A DNA stretch of 10,524 bases. Source: Acidobacteriota bacterium (GTDB lineage Bacteria > Acidobacteriota > Terriglobia > UBA7540). The stretch is taken from assembly GCA_021827245.1 (NCBI GenBank), contig JAKAWN010000229.1, positions 1 to 10,524 of the forward strand, in the 5' to 3' direction. A program made the translations under genes and the position numbers. The notes beneath the pieces were generated by a model. The model was not told where the DNA came from. It ran no database searches and worked only from the letters and a program-made list of their open reading frames with translations. This document shows, piece by piece, positions 1 through 5,894 of this stretch. Position 1 is the stretch's first letter; each line of letters opens with the position of its first letter.

Positions 1-47
1 CCCGTTGCTACCGCCAGCTCCAAAAAAGTACGCCTGGAAATCGCCAT
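1..47 (-). CDS. N-terminus of an exported protein with twin-arginine signal (partial, runs off left edge)
   Basis: Reading leftward from the ATG at 47-45, the first 16 codons give MAISRRTFLELAVATG. This is a near-perfect twin-arginine (Tat) export signal: S-R-R-T-F-L followed by the start of a hydrophobic stretch. A GGAG ribosome binding site (59-56) lies 8 bases upstream of the ATG, and a TTGACA/TATGAG promoter (115-87) sits just before it, so promoter, leader, start and signal agree. The mature protein is outside the window, so its function cannot be told. Tat signals of this form usually head periplasmic, folded or cofactor-containing enzymes. The gene lies downstream of the ferrochelatase gene in the same direction, but its own promoter suggests separate transcription. 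Confidence 0.68.
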   Translation of the reverse strand, partial: MAISRRTFLELAVAT

Positions 48-86
48 TTTTATGACTCCAAGTTATTTAATCGTATTAGAAATAGA

Positions 87-115
87 CTCATATACTTGAC
101 GGCTGCGAATGTCAA
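87..115 (-). promoter_or_regulatory. Sigma-70-type promoter for the left-edge Tat gene
   Basis: On the minus strand a perfect TTGACA (115-110) is followed after 17 bases by TATGAG (92-87, 4 of 6 consensus). This predicts a start near position 80 and a leader of about 33 bases before the ATG at 47. The -35 box lies within one arm of a 6-bp inverted repeat, CTTGAC (95-100) and GTCAAG (111-116), so the spacer could carry an operator. The inverted repeat may equally be coincidental. Confidence 0.5.
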
Positions 116-169
116 GCCCATCATTTGTTTTCGAAACGGTGAACTGCGTTCAGGCGGAGAAGCCGCGGG

Positions 170-1174
170 TCAGGAGCGTGGCAGGCAGCAACCTGGCGGA
201 CAGACGTCCGGGCACGGGCCGAGAATCCCCAGACTTGGGCGCTCCGGTCTTTCGTTGATCCTTTCCAGAATCAGTTCCCGAACCATGCCTGCAAACATGG
301 GGTTGTTGCCGACGGTCGCGGCGCGAACCATGTTCAGGCCGAGCTCCACGCAGAGCTGGCGAGCTTCGGTGTCAAGGTCGTAGAGCACTTCCATGTGGTC
401 TGAGACAAAGCCAATCGGAACGATGACCACATCCCTGACTTTCCCGCCATGACCAACCTCCCTCAGGTGTTCCAGGATATCGGGACCGAGCCAGCGTTGC
501 GAAGGCGGACCGCTGCGGCTCTGATAAACGAGCGGGTCTCCCCGTCTCCCCAAGCCTGATGAAACAAGATGGCAAGCCTCCAGCAACTGTTCCGGGTATT
601 GGCAGTTCTTCGCCATCGAAAGCGGAATGCTGTGCGCTGTGTAAACGACATGGGCCGCGCTCCTTCTTTCAGCCGGTATGCTGGACAGCGCTTCCTGGAC
701 TTGTTCGATCATGGCCGCGACGTAGCCGGGATGGTTGTAAAAGGCCCGGACCTTGTCGATTGCTGGGGCGCCTTCGCCCGCGGCGGTTCGCGCTGCGGCA
801 ATATCCTCCAGATACTGCCGGCAACTCGAATAAGAGCTGTATGCCGAGGTGACAAAGGCCAGCGCGCGTCGCACCCCGTCGGCTTTCATTTTGATCACAG
901 TAGCGGCCATCATGGGATGCCAGTTTCGGTGTCACCAGTAAATGGGAAGATGCGGGCCATTGGCCGCCAGCTCGGCTTCGAGCGCCGCAATCAACTTCCG
1001 GTTCTGCTGATTGATGGGGCTCCTTCCGCCGAAGTGGTGATAATGCTCGGCGACCATCAGCATGCGTTCGCGGGGAACATCCTTGCCGCGGAGGACGTTC
1101 TGCAGAAAAGGGATGATATCCTCTTCTTTTTCCGGGCCACCGAAAGAAACCCACAGGATTGCATCGTAGTCCAT
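170..1174 (-). pseudogene. hemH: Ferrochelatase (HemH/CpfC type), full-length frame interrupted by one in-frame TGA
   Basis: Ferrochelatase inserts Fe2+ into the porphyrin ring in the last steps of heme synthesis. Two open segments in the same frame, 1174-932 (80 codons) and 913-170 (247 codons), join through TGA (934-932) and HRNWHP into about 334 residues, normal family length. Family marks in order: VSFGGP near residue 9; [12 protein letters not shown] near 44-55; PIYW-stop-HRNWHP, where relatives read Y-[WF]-G-N-R-N-W; SAYSSYSSCRQY near 110-121; YTAHSIP with the conserved active-site His (~181); PIGFVSDHMEVLYDLD with the conserved Glu (~262). The tail CPDVCPPGCC plus the internal Cys (~118) resembles the [2Fe-2S] cluster ligands of actinobacterial-type ferrochelatases. 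The start has no strong ribosome binding site. The TGA replaces the invariant Gly, and the next residue is His instead of Asn. The gene is either a recent pseudogene, a sequencing error, or reinitiated at the ATG-ATG at 913. A recoded UGA is unlikely, because TGA also terminates this frame at 170 and the TPR gene. Confidence 0.85.
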
Positions 1175-1231
1175 GGATTCATCTTAGCCGAGGGCTGCAA
1201 GTTCCAGCGACGCCATTCTTGCAGGGCTCGC

Positions 1232-1259
1232 TTGACGTGGCCGGAGCAAGTTGTACAAT
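1232..1259 (+). promoter_or_regulatory. Sigma-70-type promoter for the GH31 gene
   Basis: TTGACG (1232-1237) and TACAAT (1254-1259), each 5 of 6 to consensus and 16 bases apart, point toward the GH31 gene. The predicted start is near 1266, giving an unusually long leader of about 220 bases that contains a possible leader ORF. It lies in the 313-bp gap between the divergent ferrochelatase and GH31 genes. I see no comparable promoter for the leftward ferrochelatase gene. Confidence 0.5.
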
Positions 1260-1326
1260 GGGCCTTCTTTATTTCTGGAATGCCGAAAGTCCAAGCATCT
1301 GTCCTGACCAAGGGGGGAGGCCCGCA

Positions 1327-1488
1327 GTGCCGGTTGAATCCATCCAATTCCCGGGCCTCGCGCGCGTCTTCAATGCGGCGAGCCAACCGCCAAGGCCGCG
1401 TTCACCGGCAGGAAAACAATTCCAGCACAACAACCCAGTCCTTCCTGAGCGCGATTCCGGCTCAAGTGGATTTTGTGAGGTGCACTAA
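1327..1488 (+). CDS. Possible 53-codon leader ORF upstream of and overlapping the GH31 start
   Basis: A GTG at 1327 is preceded by a very strong Shine-Dalgarno sequence (GGGGGGAGG, 1312-1320) with 6-base spacing. The frame runs 53 codons, rich in Pro, Arg and Ser, to a TAA at 1486-1488 that shares its last A with the GH31 ATG (TAATG). This arrangement is typical of translational coupling. The frame stays open further upstream, but an ATG at 1258 would overlap the -10 box. I recognise no domain, membrane segment or run of one residue suggesting attenuation. The ribosome binding site and the overlap are seen directly; that the peptide is made, or regulates GH31 translation, is inference. A chance open frame in GC-rich DNA is the main alternative. 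Confidence 0.28.
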   Translation: MPVESIQFPGLARVFNAASQPPRPRSPAGKQFQHNNPVLPERDSGSSGFCEVH

Positions 1489-3830
1489 TGATAAAACGTT
1501 CTGTTTGTGCTTTCGTTGCAGTTGCGGCAGTGCTGCTCGGCGGAGTTGCCTACGCGCAGATCACGCCGGGAGACGTGGCCTCTGTGAAGCAGGAAAGCAA
1601 TGGAGTTCTCATCACCATGCAGCATGGCGTATACCGGCTTGAGGTTTGCACGCCGTCGATCATCCATGTGCTTTACTCGCCAGACGGTAACTTCCCGCAA
1701 CATCCTGACCCCATGGTGGTGCGCACAAGCTGGCCGGCATCGCCATTCACGCTCGACCAGTCGGACAAATCGGTCTCCATCGCAACTTCCGAGCTGAAGG
1801 TGTCTATTGCGCGCAAGCGCGGAAGCATCAGTTTCGACGACTCCCATGGAAAACAACTGTTGCACTCGGGCGGCGACTATGGCGGGGTCATCATGACTCC
1901 GGCGACGGTGAATGGCCTGCACACCTATCACGCCAATCTCGAGTTTTTCCCCACGACTCACGAAGCCTTTTACGGCCTGGGCCAGCATCAGGCGGGCGTC
2001 TGGAATTATGCCGGCGAAGACGTTCCTCTTTCGCAGGACAACACCAATATTTCCATTCCGTTTTTTATCTCTTCGCATGGCTACGGCTTTTTCTGGAACA
2101 ATGCATCGTTTTCACGCTTCAACGACCGCTTCGTTCAACACCTTTTCATTGATGGCAACGTCGCCGACACGGTGGACTACTACTTTATGTACGGCCCTTC
2201 AATGGACAAGGTCATCAGCGAGTACCGGGATCTGACGGGGCAGGCTCCGCTGTTCGGCAAATGGGCCTATGGATTCTGGCAGTGCAAAAACCGGTACGAG
2301 TCGCAGGATGAAGTGCTGCGAGTGGCGGGGGAATACAGGAAACTCGGAATTCCGGCGGACAACATCGTTCAGGACTGGTTCTGGTGGACCAGGATGGGCT
2401 CGTTCATTTTCAATAAGAACTACCCCGATCCCAGGGCCATGGTCAGCGACCTTCACCAGGACCACTTTCACATCATGATTTCTGTCTGGCCCACGTTCCA
2501 GCCCGGCACGGTTCCTTTTGAAACCATGAAGCGCAACGGCTGGTTTATCCACATGAACAGCCCGGACGCGCAATGGCTTCCCGGTGCAGGGCTTTATGAC
2601 GCTTTCAGCGCCAAGGCCCGCGCCTACTACTGGAAACTGATTGATGACAACCTGTTTCGTCTTGGATTTGACGCCTGGTGGCTGGACACCACCGAGCCCG
2701 AGAGTTTCACCGAAACGAACCTGATGGAACACGCTCACACGGCGATGGGCAACGGGGCGCGATACGCCAACATTTTTCCCTTGATGACGACTACCGGCGT
2801 ATACGAGGGCCAGCGTGCGGCGACATCCCAAAAACGCGTGTTCATCCTCACCCGATCGGCAGCGCCCGGCATGCAGCGCAACGCGGCCACGGCCTGGTCG
2901 GGCGACATTTTTTGCACGTGGACCGTTCTCAGGCGGCAGGTGACGGCCGGCTTGAACTACATGCTTTCAGGCCTTCCTTACTGGACCACCGACATCGGCG
3001 GGTTTGTGTGGGCAAACCCCAAAGACCCGGCATACCGCGAGCTGTTCGTCCGCTGGTTTGAGTACGGCGCTTTCTGCCCCATTTTCCGCGTTCATGGCAC
3101 CAGGGCCAGCGGTGACAACGCCATCTGGTCTTACGGGAAGGAGGCGCAATCGATCCTGACCAAATACGACGTGCTCCGCTACCGGCTGATGCCTTACATC
3201 TATTCGGTGGCGTGGCGCGTGACGCACGACGGCTACACGATGATGCGCCCCCTGGTCATGGATTTTCCCAACGATGCCGAGGCGCGCCAGATCGGAAACC
3301 AATTCATGTTCGGACCTGCCCTCCTCGTGAATCCCGTCACCCATCCCGGCGCGGAAACCCGCCGGCTCTATCTGCCTGCGGGAACGTGGTACGACTTCTG
3401 GACAGGCCAACAGTTCACCGGAAGCAGATGGATAACGGCGCCGGCGCCCCTCGGAACCATGCCGCTTTATGTCCGCGCGGGATCGATTGTTCCCATGGGG
3501 CCGGTCATCCAGTACGCGGGAGAAAAGCCGGATGCACCGATCAACCTCCGCGTCTATCCGGGAGCCAACGGCAGCTTCACCCTTTACGACGACGATGGGA
3601 CGACTTACGACTACGAGAAAGGGCAGTACGCAACCATCCCGATCCAGTGGGATGATTCCACCCACACGCTGACCATCGGCGCACGGCAGGGAAGCTATCC
3701 CGGCATGGACAAACAGCGGACGTTCAATATCATCTGGGTATCTTCCGGGCACGGCGTAGGAGTGAGTCCCGTTCAATTCCCCGACAAAACCGTTCAATAC
3801 GGTGGGAGTGCGATCAGCGTGTCGCAGTAA
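1488..3830 (+). CDS. Secreted GH31 glycoside hydrolase, probable alpha-xylosidase
   Basis: This 780-residue enzyme should hydrolyse terminal alpha-linked xylose or glucose from oligosaccharides by a retaining mechanism. A Sec signal peptide (KR, hydrophobic core, AYA cleavage after residue 23) directs it to the periplasm or outside. Domains: N-terminal beta-sandwich ~30-245; catalytic (beta/alpha)8 barrel ~250-580; GH31 C-terminal sheet ~585-670; DUF5110-like sandwich ~680-775. The nucleophile is Asp400 in GFDAWWLDTTEPE, a signature close to characterised bacterial alpha-xylosidases of xyloglucan breakdown. The acid/base is Asp473 in AWSGDI, and LPYWTTDIGGF follows. The PA14 insertion found in some larger alpha-xylosidases is absent, which fits the shorter length. 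GTGAGG at 1475-1480 is a suitably spaced ribosome binding site. The start overlaps the stop of a possible leader ORF. The GH3 remnant 52 bp downstream suggests a former polysaccharide-degradation operon. Family assignment is firm; xylose rather than glucose specificity is inferred. Confidence 0.92.
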   Translation: MIKRSVCAFVAVAAVLLGGVAYAQITPGDVASVKQESNGVLITMQHGVYRLEVCTPSIIHVLYSPDGNFPQHPDPMVVRTSWPASPFTLDQSDKSVSIATSELKVSIARKRGSISFDDSHGKQLLHSGGDYGGVIMTPATVNGLHTYHANLEFFPTTHEAFYGLGQHQAGVWNYAGEDVPLSQDNTNISIPFFISSHGYGFFWNNASFSRFNDRFVQHLFIDGNVADTVDYYFMYGPSMDKVISEYRDLTGQAPLFGKWAYGFWQCKNRYESQDEVLRVAGEYRKLGIPADNIVQDWFWWTRMGSFIFNKNYPDPRAMVSDLHQDHFHIMISVWPTFQPGTVPFETMKRNGWFIHMNSPDAQWLPGAGLYDAFSAKARAYYWKLIDDNLFRLGFDAWWLDTTEPESFTETNLMEHAHTAMGNGARYANIFPLMTTTGVYEGQRAATSQKRVFILTRSAAPGMQRNAATAWSGDIFCTWTVLRRQVTAGLNYMLSGLPYWTTDIGGFVWANPKDPAYRELFVRWFEYGAFCPIFRVHGTRASGDNAIWSYGKEAQSILTKYDVLRYRLMPYIYSVAWRVTHDGYTMMRPLVMDFPNDAEARQIGNQFMFGPALLVNPVTHPGAETRRLYLPAGTWYDFWTGQQFTGSRWITAPAPLGTMPLYVRAGSIVPMGPVIQYAGEKPDAPINLRVYPGANGSFTLYDDDGTTYDYEKGQYATIPIQWDDSTHTLTIGARQGSYPGMDKQRTFNIIWVSSGHGVGVSPVQFPDKTVQYGGSAISVSQ

Positions 3831-3882
3831 GGGCGCTTTTCCCGGCCCGCAGTGCCCTGACACCTTCATCGAGGAGGTTTGT

Positions 3883-4084
3883 ATGTCATCACCAACCCGC
3901 CGGCAGATGCTGCAAAGCGTGCTTGCCGGGTTCGCTGGCCATTTATGATCTTGACATGCGCCGTGTTGTGCGGCCCGGCACGGTCGAACTCCGCGTGGGG
4001 TCAAGCTCGACGCAAACCATCGGCGCAACCCTGAACGTCGCTTCGGGCCAACCCCCATCAGGGACCGCCTCAATATTGGCTTGA
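3883..4084 (+). pseudogene. Remnant of an exported GH3 beta-glucosidase: Tat-type start joined to the last ~48 codons
   Basis: A strong ribosome binding site (GAGGAGG, 3871-3877) precedes ATG 3883. Translation gives MSSPTRRQMLQSVLAGFAGHL, a twin-arginine-type signal, then a TGA at 3946. From about 3929 a second frame, shifted by one, reads AIYDLDMRRVVRPGTVEL, then RVGSSSTQTIGATLNV, and stops at 4082-4084. That second part matches the fibronectin-III-like C-terminal domain of GH3 beta-glucosidases (pattern: [FL]-x-[IV]-Y-D-x-[DN]-M-[RK]-x-V-x-x-P-G, then V-G-x-S-S). A normal GH3 enzyme has 700 or more residues, so nearly the whole catalytic body, roughly 2 kb, is missing between about 3928 and 3940. 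Just downstream of GH31, it was probably the partner cutting the glucose backbone exposed by the alpha-xylosidase. The two ends could also derive from different genes. Confidence 0.7.
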
Positions 4085-4100
4085 CTTAACCGGGCGGTCT

Positions 4101-4163
4101 TCTCTGTGGCCTCCGTGGCTTGCAAATTTTCACACAGAGCTCACGGAGCCTCTCTGTGGCCTC
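4101..4163 (+). repeat. 50-bp-period direct repeat with interleaved inverted copies
   Basis: TCTCTGTGGCCTC occurs perfectly at 4101-4113 and again at 4151-4163, exactly 50 bp apart. Between them lie opposite-strand versions: CACAGAG (4133-4139, complement of CTCTGTG at 4102 and 4152) and CACGGAG (4142-4148, complement of CTCCGTG at 4111-4117). Further weak traces (CCGCGGAGAGCGCAGA) continue to about 4198. Intergenic phrases of this type, alternating CACAGAG and CTCTGTG, recur in genomes of environmental bacteria. I infer a decayed dispersed repeat rather than a functional site. Confidence 0.6.
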
Positions 4164-4198
4164 TTTGTTGAATCTTTTCAGGCCGCGGAGAGCGCAGA

Positions 4199-4242
4199 AA
4201 AAACCGAAAACCTTCATCGCGGGTGGGGCGGTTTTTGCGATG
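4199..4242. repeat. Two interleaved perfect inverted repeats (pseudoknot-like topology)
   Basis: AAAAACCG (4199-4206) is complementary to CGGTTTTT (4229-4236), and CATCGC (4215-4220) to GCGATG (4237-4242). The arms interleave, so an RNA could form either hairpin, or both as an H-type pseudoknot. The T-run after CGG could also act as a weak terminator. No flanking gene explains it, and short arms of this size can arise by chance. Confidence 0.3.
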
Positions 4243-4270
4243 TGTACGATCGCCCGGAAGCGGAATTTGC

Positions 4271-4297
4271 TTGACAAATGTCGGCTAGTATGATAGT
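4271..4297 (+). promoter_or_regulatory. Orphan promoter-like site in the gene-free tract
   Basis: A perfect TTGACA (4271-4276) is followed by the AT-rich string TATGATAGT (4289-4297). The best -10 readings are GATAGT at 15-base spacing (4 of 6) or TATGAT at only 12 bases, so the fit is imperfect. Any transcript would start near 4305 and first form GTTGCC/GGCAAC (4317-4322 with 4334-4339). No convincing coding frame follows for 700 bases. It could be a remnant, or could serve a small non-coding transcript. Confidence 0.3.
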
Positions 4298-4455
4298 CTT
4301 ACCATCGCTTTGGCGGGTTGCCTCCTGCCCGATGGCAACGGTTGCAGAGTGAAAAGAATGGCCGAAAATTGGACCCGGAAACTGCCTGAATTATGGTCCG
4401 CAGACGGTAATTCTCCACCTGTGCGTCTTGGTGGTGACTCTGTTCGTTTCCTATT

Positions 4456-4520
4456 TTGTGGCACGGCCATCTTGGCCGTGTGTTTGGAGCGCAGCACGGG
4501 CGAGGACGCCCATGCCACAA
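4456..4520. repeat. 65-bp cloverleaf-like inverted repeat element
   Basis: The ends are perfect 8-bp inverted repeats, TTGTGGCA (4456-4463) and TGCCACAA (4513-4520). Inside are two further hairpins: CACGGCCA/TGGCCGTG with a 3-base loop (4462-4480) and GGGCG/CGCCC with a 4-base loop (4498-4511). The whole can fold as a three-way junction. Very similar GTGGCA...TGCCAC elements with internal 'GGCCATCTTGGCC' and 'GGACGCCCATGCC' phrases are, from memory, widespread between genes in Acidobacteriota and related phyla. I infer a non-autonomous dispersed repeat of unknown mobilisation. Confidence 0.6.
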
Positions 4521-4587
4521 GTGAAATTCAGTCACTACCTGCGCCCTGAAAAGTGAGACAAATGGGACAAGAAATATCTGTTTTTGC

Positions 4588-4750
4588 AAAACGAACCGGA
4601 GAAGTTGTTGAAAACAAAGGGTCGAGGTCCAAAAACGAACCGGAACGAACCTAAAAACGAAGCGGAGAAGTTGTTGAAAACATTAGAGTGCATAAAAAAC
4701 GAACCGGAACGAACCGAAAAACGAAGCTACCGATCTTGTTGAAAATAAGG
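4588..4750 (+). repeat. A-rich tandem repeat, period about 64-66 bp, 2.5 copies
   Basis: A compound unit made of AAAAACGAACCGGAACGAAC then AAAAACGAAGCGGAGAAG then TTGTTGAAAAC recurs. Its first half starts at 4631 and 4695 (64 bp apart) and its second half at 4588 and 4654 (66 bp apart), with a decayed last half near 4716-4750. One frame stays open from about 4556 to 4741 and reads repeated Lys-Asn-Glu-Pro phrases (LQNEPEKLLKTKG, KNEAEKLLKTLE), but there is no start codon or ribosome binding site. The base composition contrasts with the GC-rich surroundings. I take it as a non-coding repeat tract. Confidence 0.6.
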
Positions 4751-5001
4751 GATAGGCTGGGAATTGAAACGAATACGAACTTGAAGCCCCTCGCCAATCA
4801 CCGCTTGATTCTCTTGACCTCCGGAGCGGCCATTTCACCTTTCTAATGGCCGCCTTGATGGCATAACATGATAGGGATATTGAGGCTACGGAAAGGCCGT
4901 CACCGACAGCACGTGTTCCGTGCCGTGAGCCTTTTGCGGACCGAAACCGGCCAGCTCAAATGTAAAGATCGTAGCGTGGGCACTGTGGGAGAAATCTTCC
5001 G
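4751..5001. other. Intergenic stretch before the glutamine amidotransferase gene; faint coding-like trace on the minus strand
   Basis: No complete gene is visible here. On the minus strand a frame from 5014 down to a TAG at 4888-4886 reads 42 codons, including ATIFTFELAGFGPQKAHGTE and ending VLSVTAFP. It looks protein-like but has no start, follows a stop codon, and overlaps the next gene's start on the other strand. I do not recognise a family. TTGATG (4855) and TATTGA (4878) at 17-base spacing are a weak promoter candidate for the next gene. Confidence 0.3.
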
Positions 5002-5703
5002 ATGCGGATTCAAGTCATCCAGCACGTAGCTTTTGAAGGTCCGGGGATGATTGCCGAGTGGGCGCGGGAGCGCGGGCATTCGGTTGCGGTCACCGAGCAG
5101 TTCAAATCCGCGAAGCTGCCAGGAATTGCCGACTTCGATTTCCTGGTGATCATGGGCGGGCCGATGAGCGCAAACGACGATGCTGCGATTCCGTGGCTCG
5201 CCGCGGAAAAGCAATTGATCGCGGATGCGCTGCAGCGGCAGAAAGCGATTCTGGGCGTGTGCCTGGGCGCGCAGCTTGTAGCGGCGGTCCTGGGCGCGCG
5301 GGTCTACCGGAATCGGGAAAAAGAGATTGGATGGTTTCCGGTGCGGCTGACGCCGGAAGCGGCCGGCAGCAAATTGTTCTCCGCATTGCCGGCGACGATG
5401 ACGGTTCTCCACTGGCACGGTGAGACGTTTGACCTGCCGCCGGGTGCAGTGCTCCTGGCGGAAAGCGACGTTTGCCGCAACCAGGCGTTCGAATTCGATG
5501 GAAGAGTGCTGGGGCTGCAATTCCACCTGGAGGTGCTGCCGGAAGGACTGGAAAAATTGATCGAGGACTCGGCTTCGGATCTTGAGCCGGGACTGGCGGT
5601 GCAGAGTGCCGAAGAGATGCGTGCCTCGGCGCAGCTTTCGCAAACCCTCCGGCCTGTGCTCTACGCGCTTCTCGATCGCCTGGGGGAAGCGGTGATTGGG
5701 TAG
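5002..5703 (+). CDS. Class-I glutamine amidotransferase-like protein (GMP-synthase-type GATase domain)
   Basis: The 233-residue protein is a stand-alone triad glutamine amidotransferase domain, the fold that releases ammonia from glutamine in GMP synthase, or hydrolyses gamma-glutamyl bonds in peptidase relatives. The oxyanion segment VIMGGPMSAND is at 49-59, the nucleophile-elbow Cys87 lies in GVCLGAQL, and the His175/Glu177 pair in LQFHLEV completes the catalytic triad. WFPVRLT (111-117) and VLHWHGETFDLP (135-146) are typical of the single-domain subfamily. It is cytoplasmic, with no signal peptide or membrane segment. No synthase partner is adjacent, so substrate and acceptor are unknown. 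The ATG follows a GGGAG about ten bases upstream, a modest ribosome binding site. It stands alone: 191 bp separate it from the next gene. Confidence 0.85.
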   Translation: MRIQVIQHVAFEGPGMIAEWARERGHSVAVTEQFKSAKLPGIADFDFLVIMGGPMSANDDAAIPWLAAEKQLIADALQRQKAILGVCLGAQLVAAVLGARVYRNREKEIGWFPVRLTPEAAGSKLFSALPATMTVLHWHGETFDLPPGAVLLAESDVCRNQAFEFDGRVLGLQFHLEVLPEGLEKLIEDSASDLEPGLAVQSAEEMRASAQLSQTLRPVLYALLDRLGEAVIG

Positions 5704-5894
5704 CCGCGACGGTGCTTTGTCCGCCGCGGGATTGTCCATAAACTAATCACCGGCGAGAATCGTGATCGCGAGCCTTGCAATCCGCTCAGGTTTCCACTTA
5801 AATTGGGCTTTGCCAGTCGAGCCCCGCTGGGAGGCCAGCGACAGGGCAAGGGAGGCTTGGGCTGAATCCGCACTACTGAAAGGACAGTAAGGCA

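Noticed and set aside
926..940. UGA as glycine (genetic code 25) or selenocysteine in ferrochelatase
   Set aside because: TGA ends this same frame at 170-172 and the TPR gene at 6786-6788, the window is GC-rich and unlike code-25 lineages, and selenocysteine is not expected at this Gly site.
569..1642. A 357-codon rightward open frame opposite the ferrochelatase gene
   Set aside because: It is antisense to clear ferrochelatase motifs and runs into the GH31 gene, and its translation shows no recognisable domain. Long shadow frames are expected in GC-rich DNA.
2967..4073. A 368-codon leftward open frame under the GH31 gene and GH3 remnant
   Set aside because: Antisense to conserved GH31 sequence, arginine-rich shadow composition, no domain recognised.
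4310..4549. A 79-codon rightward frame after the orphan promoter
   Set aside because: It begins at a TTG without a ribosome binding site, and its second half is simply a translation of the 65-bp inverted repeat element.
4456..4750. CRISPR array
   Set aside because: Repeats are unequal, mostly adjacent without unique spacers of constant length, and no cas gene is near.
5743..5894. Minus-strand frame ending GKAQFKWKPERIARLAITIL
   Set aside because: It looks somewhat protein-like, but its start lies inside the acetyltransferase gene, no family is recognised, and the upstream part is shadow sequence.
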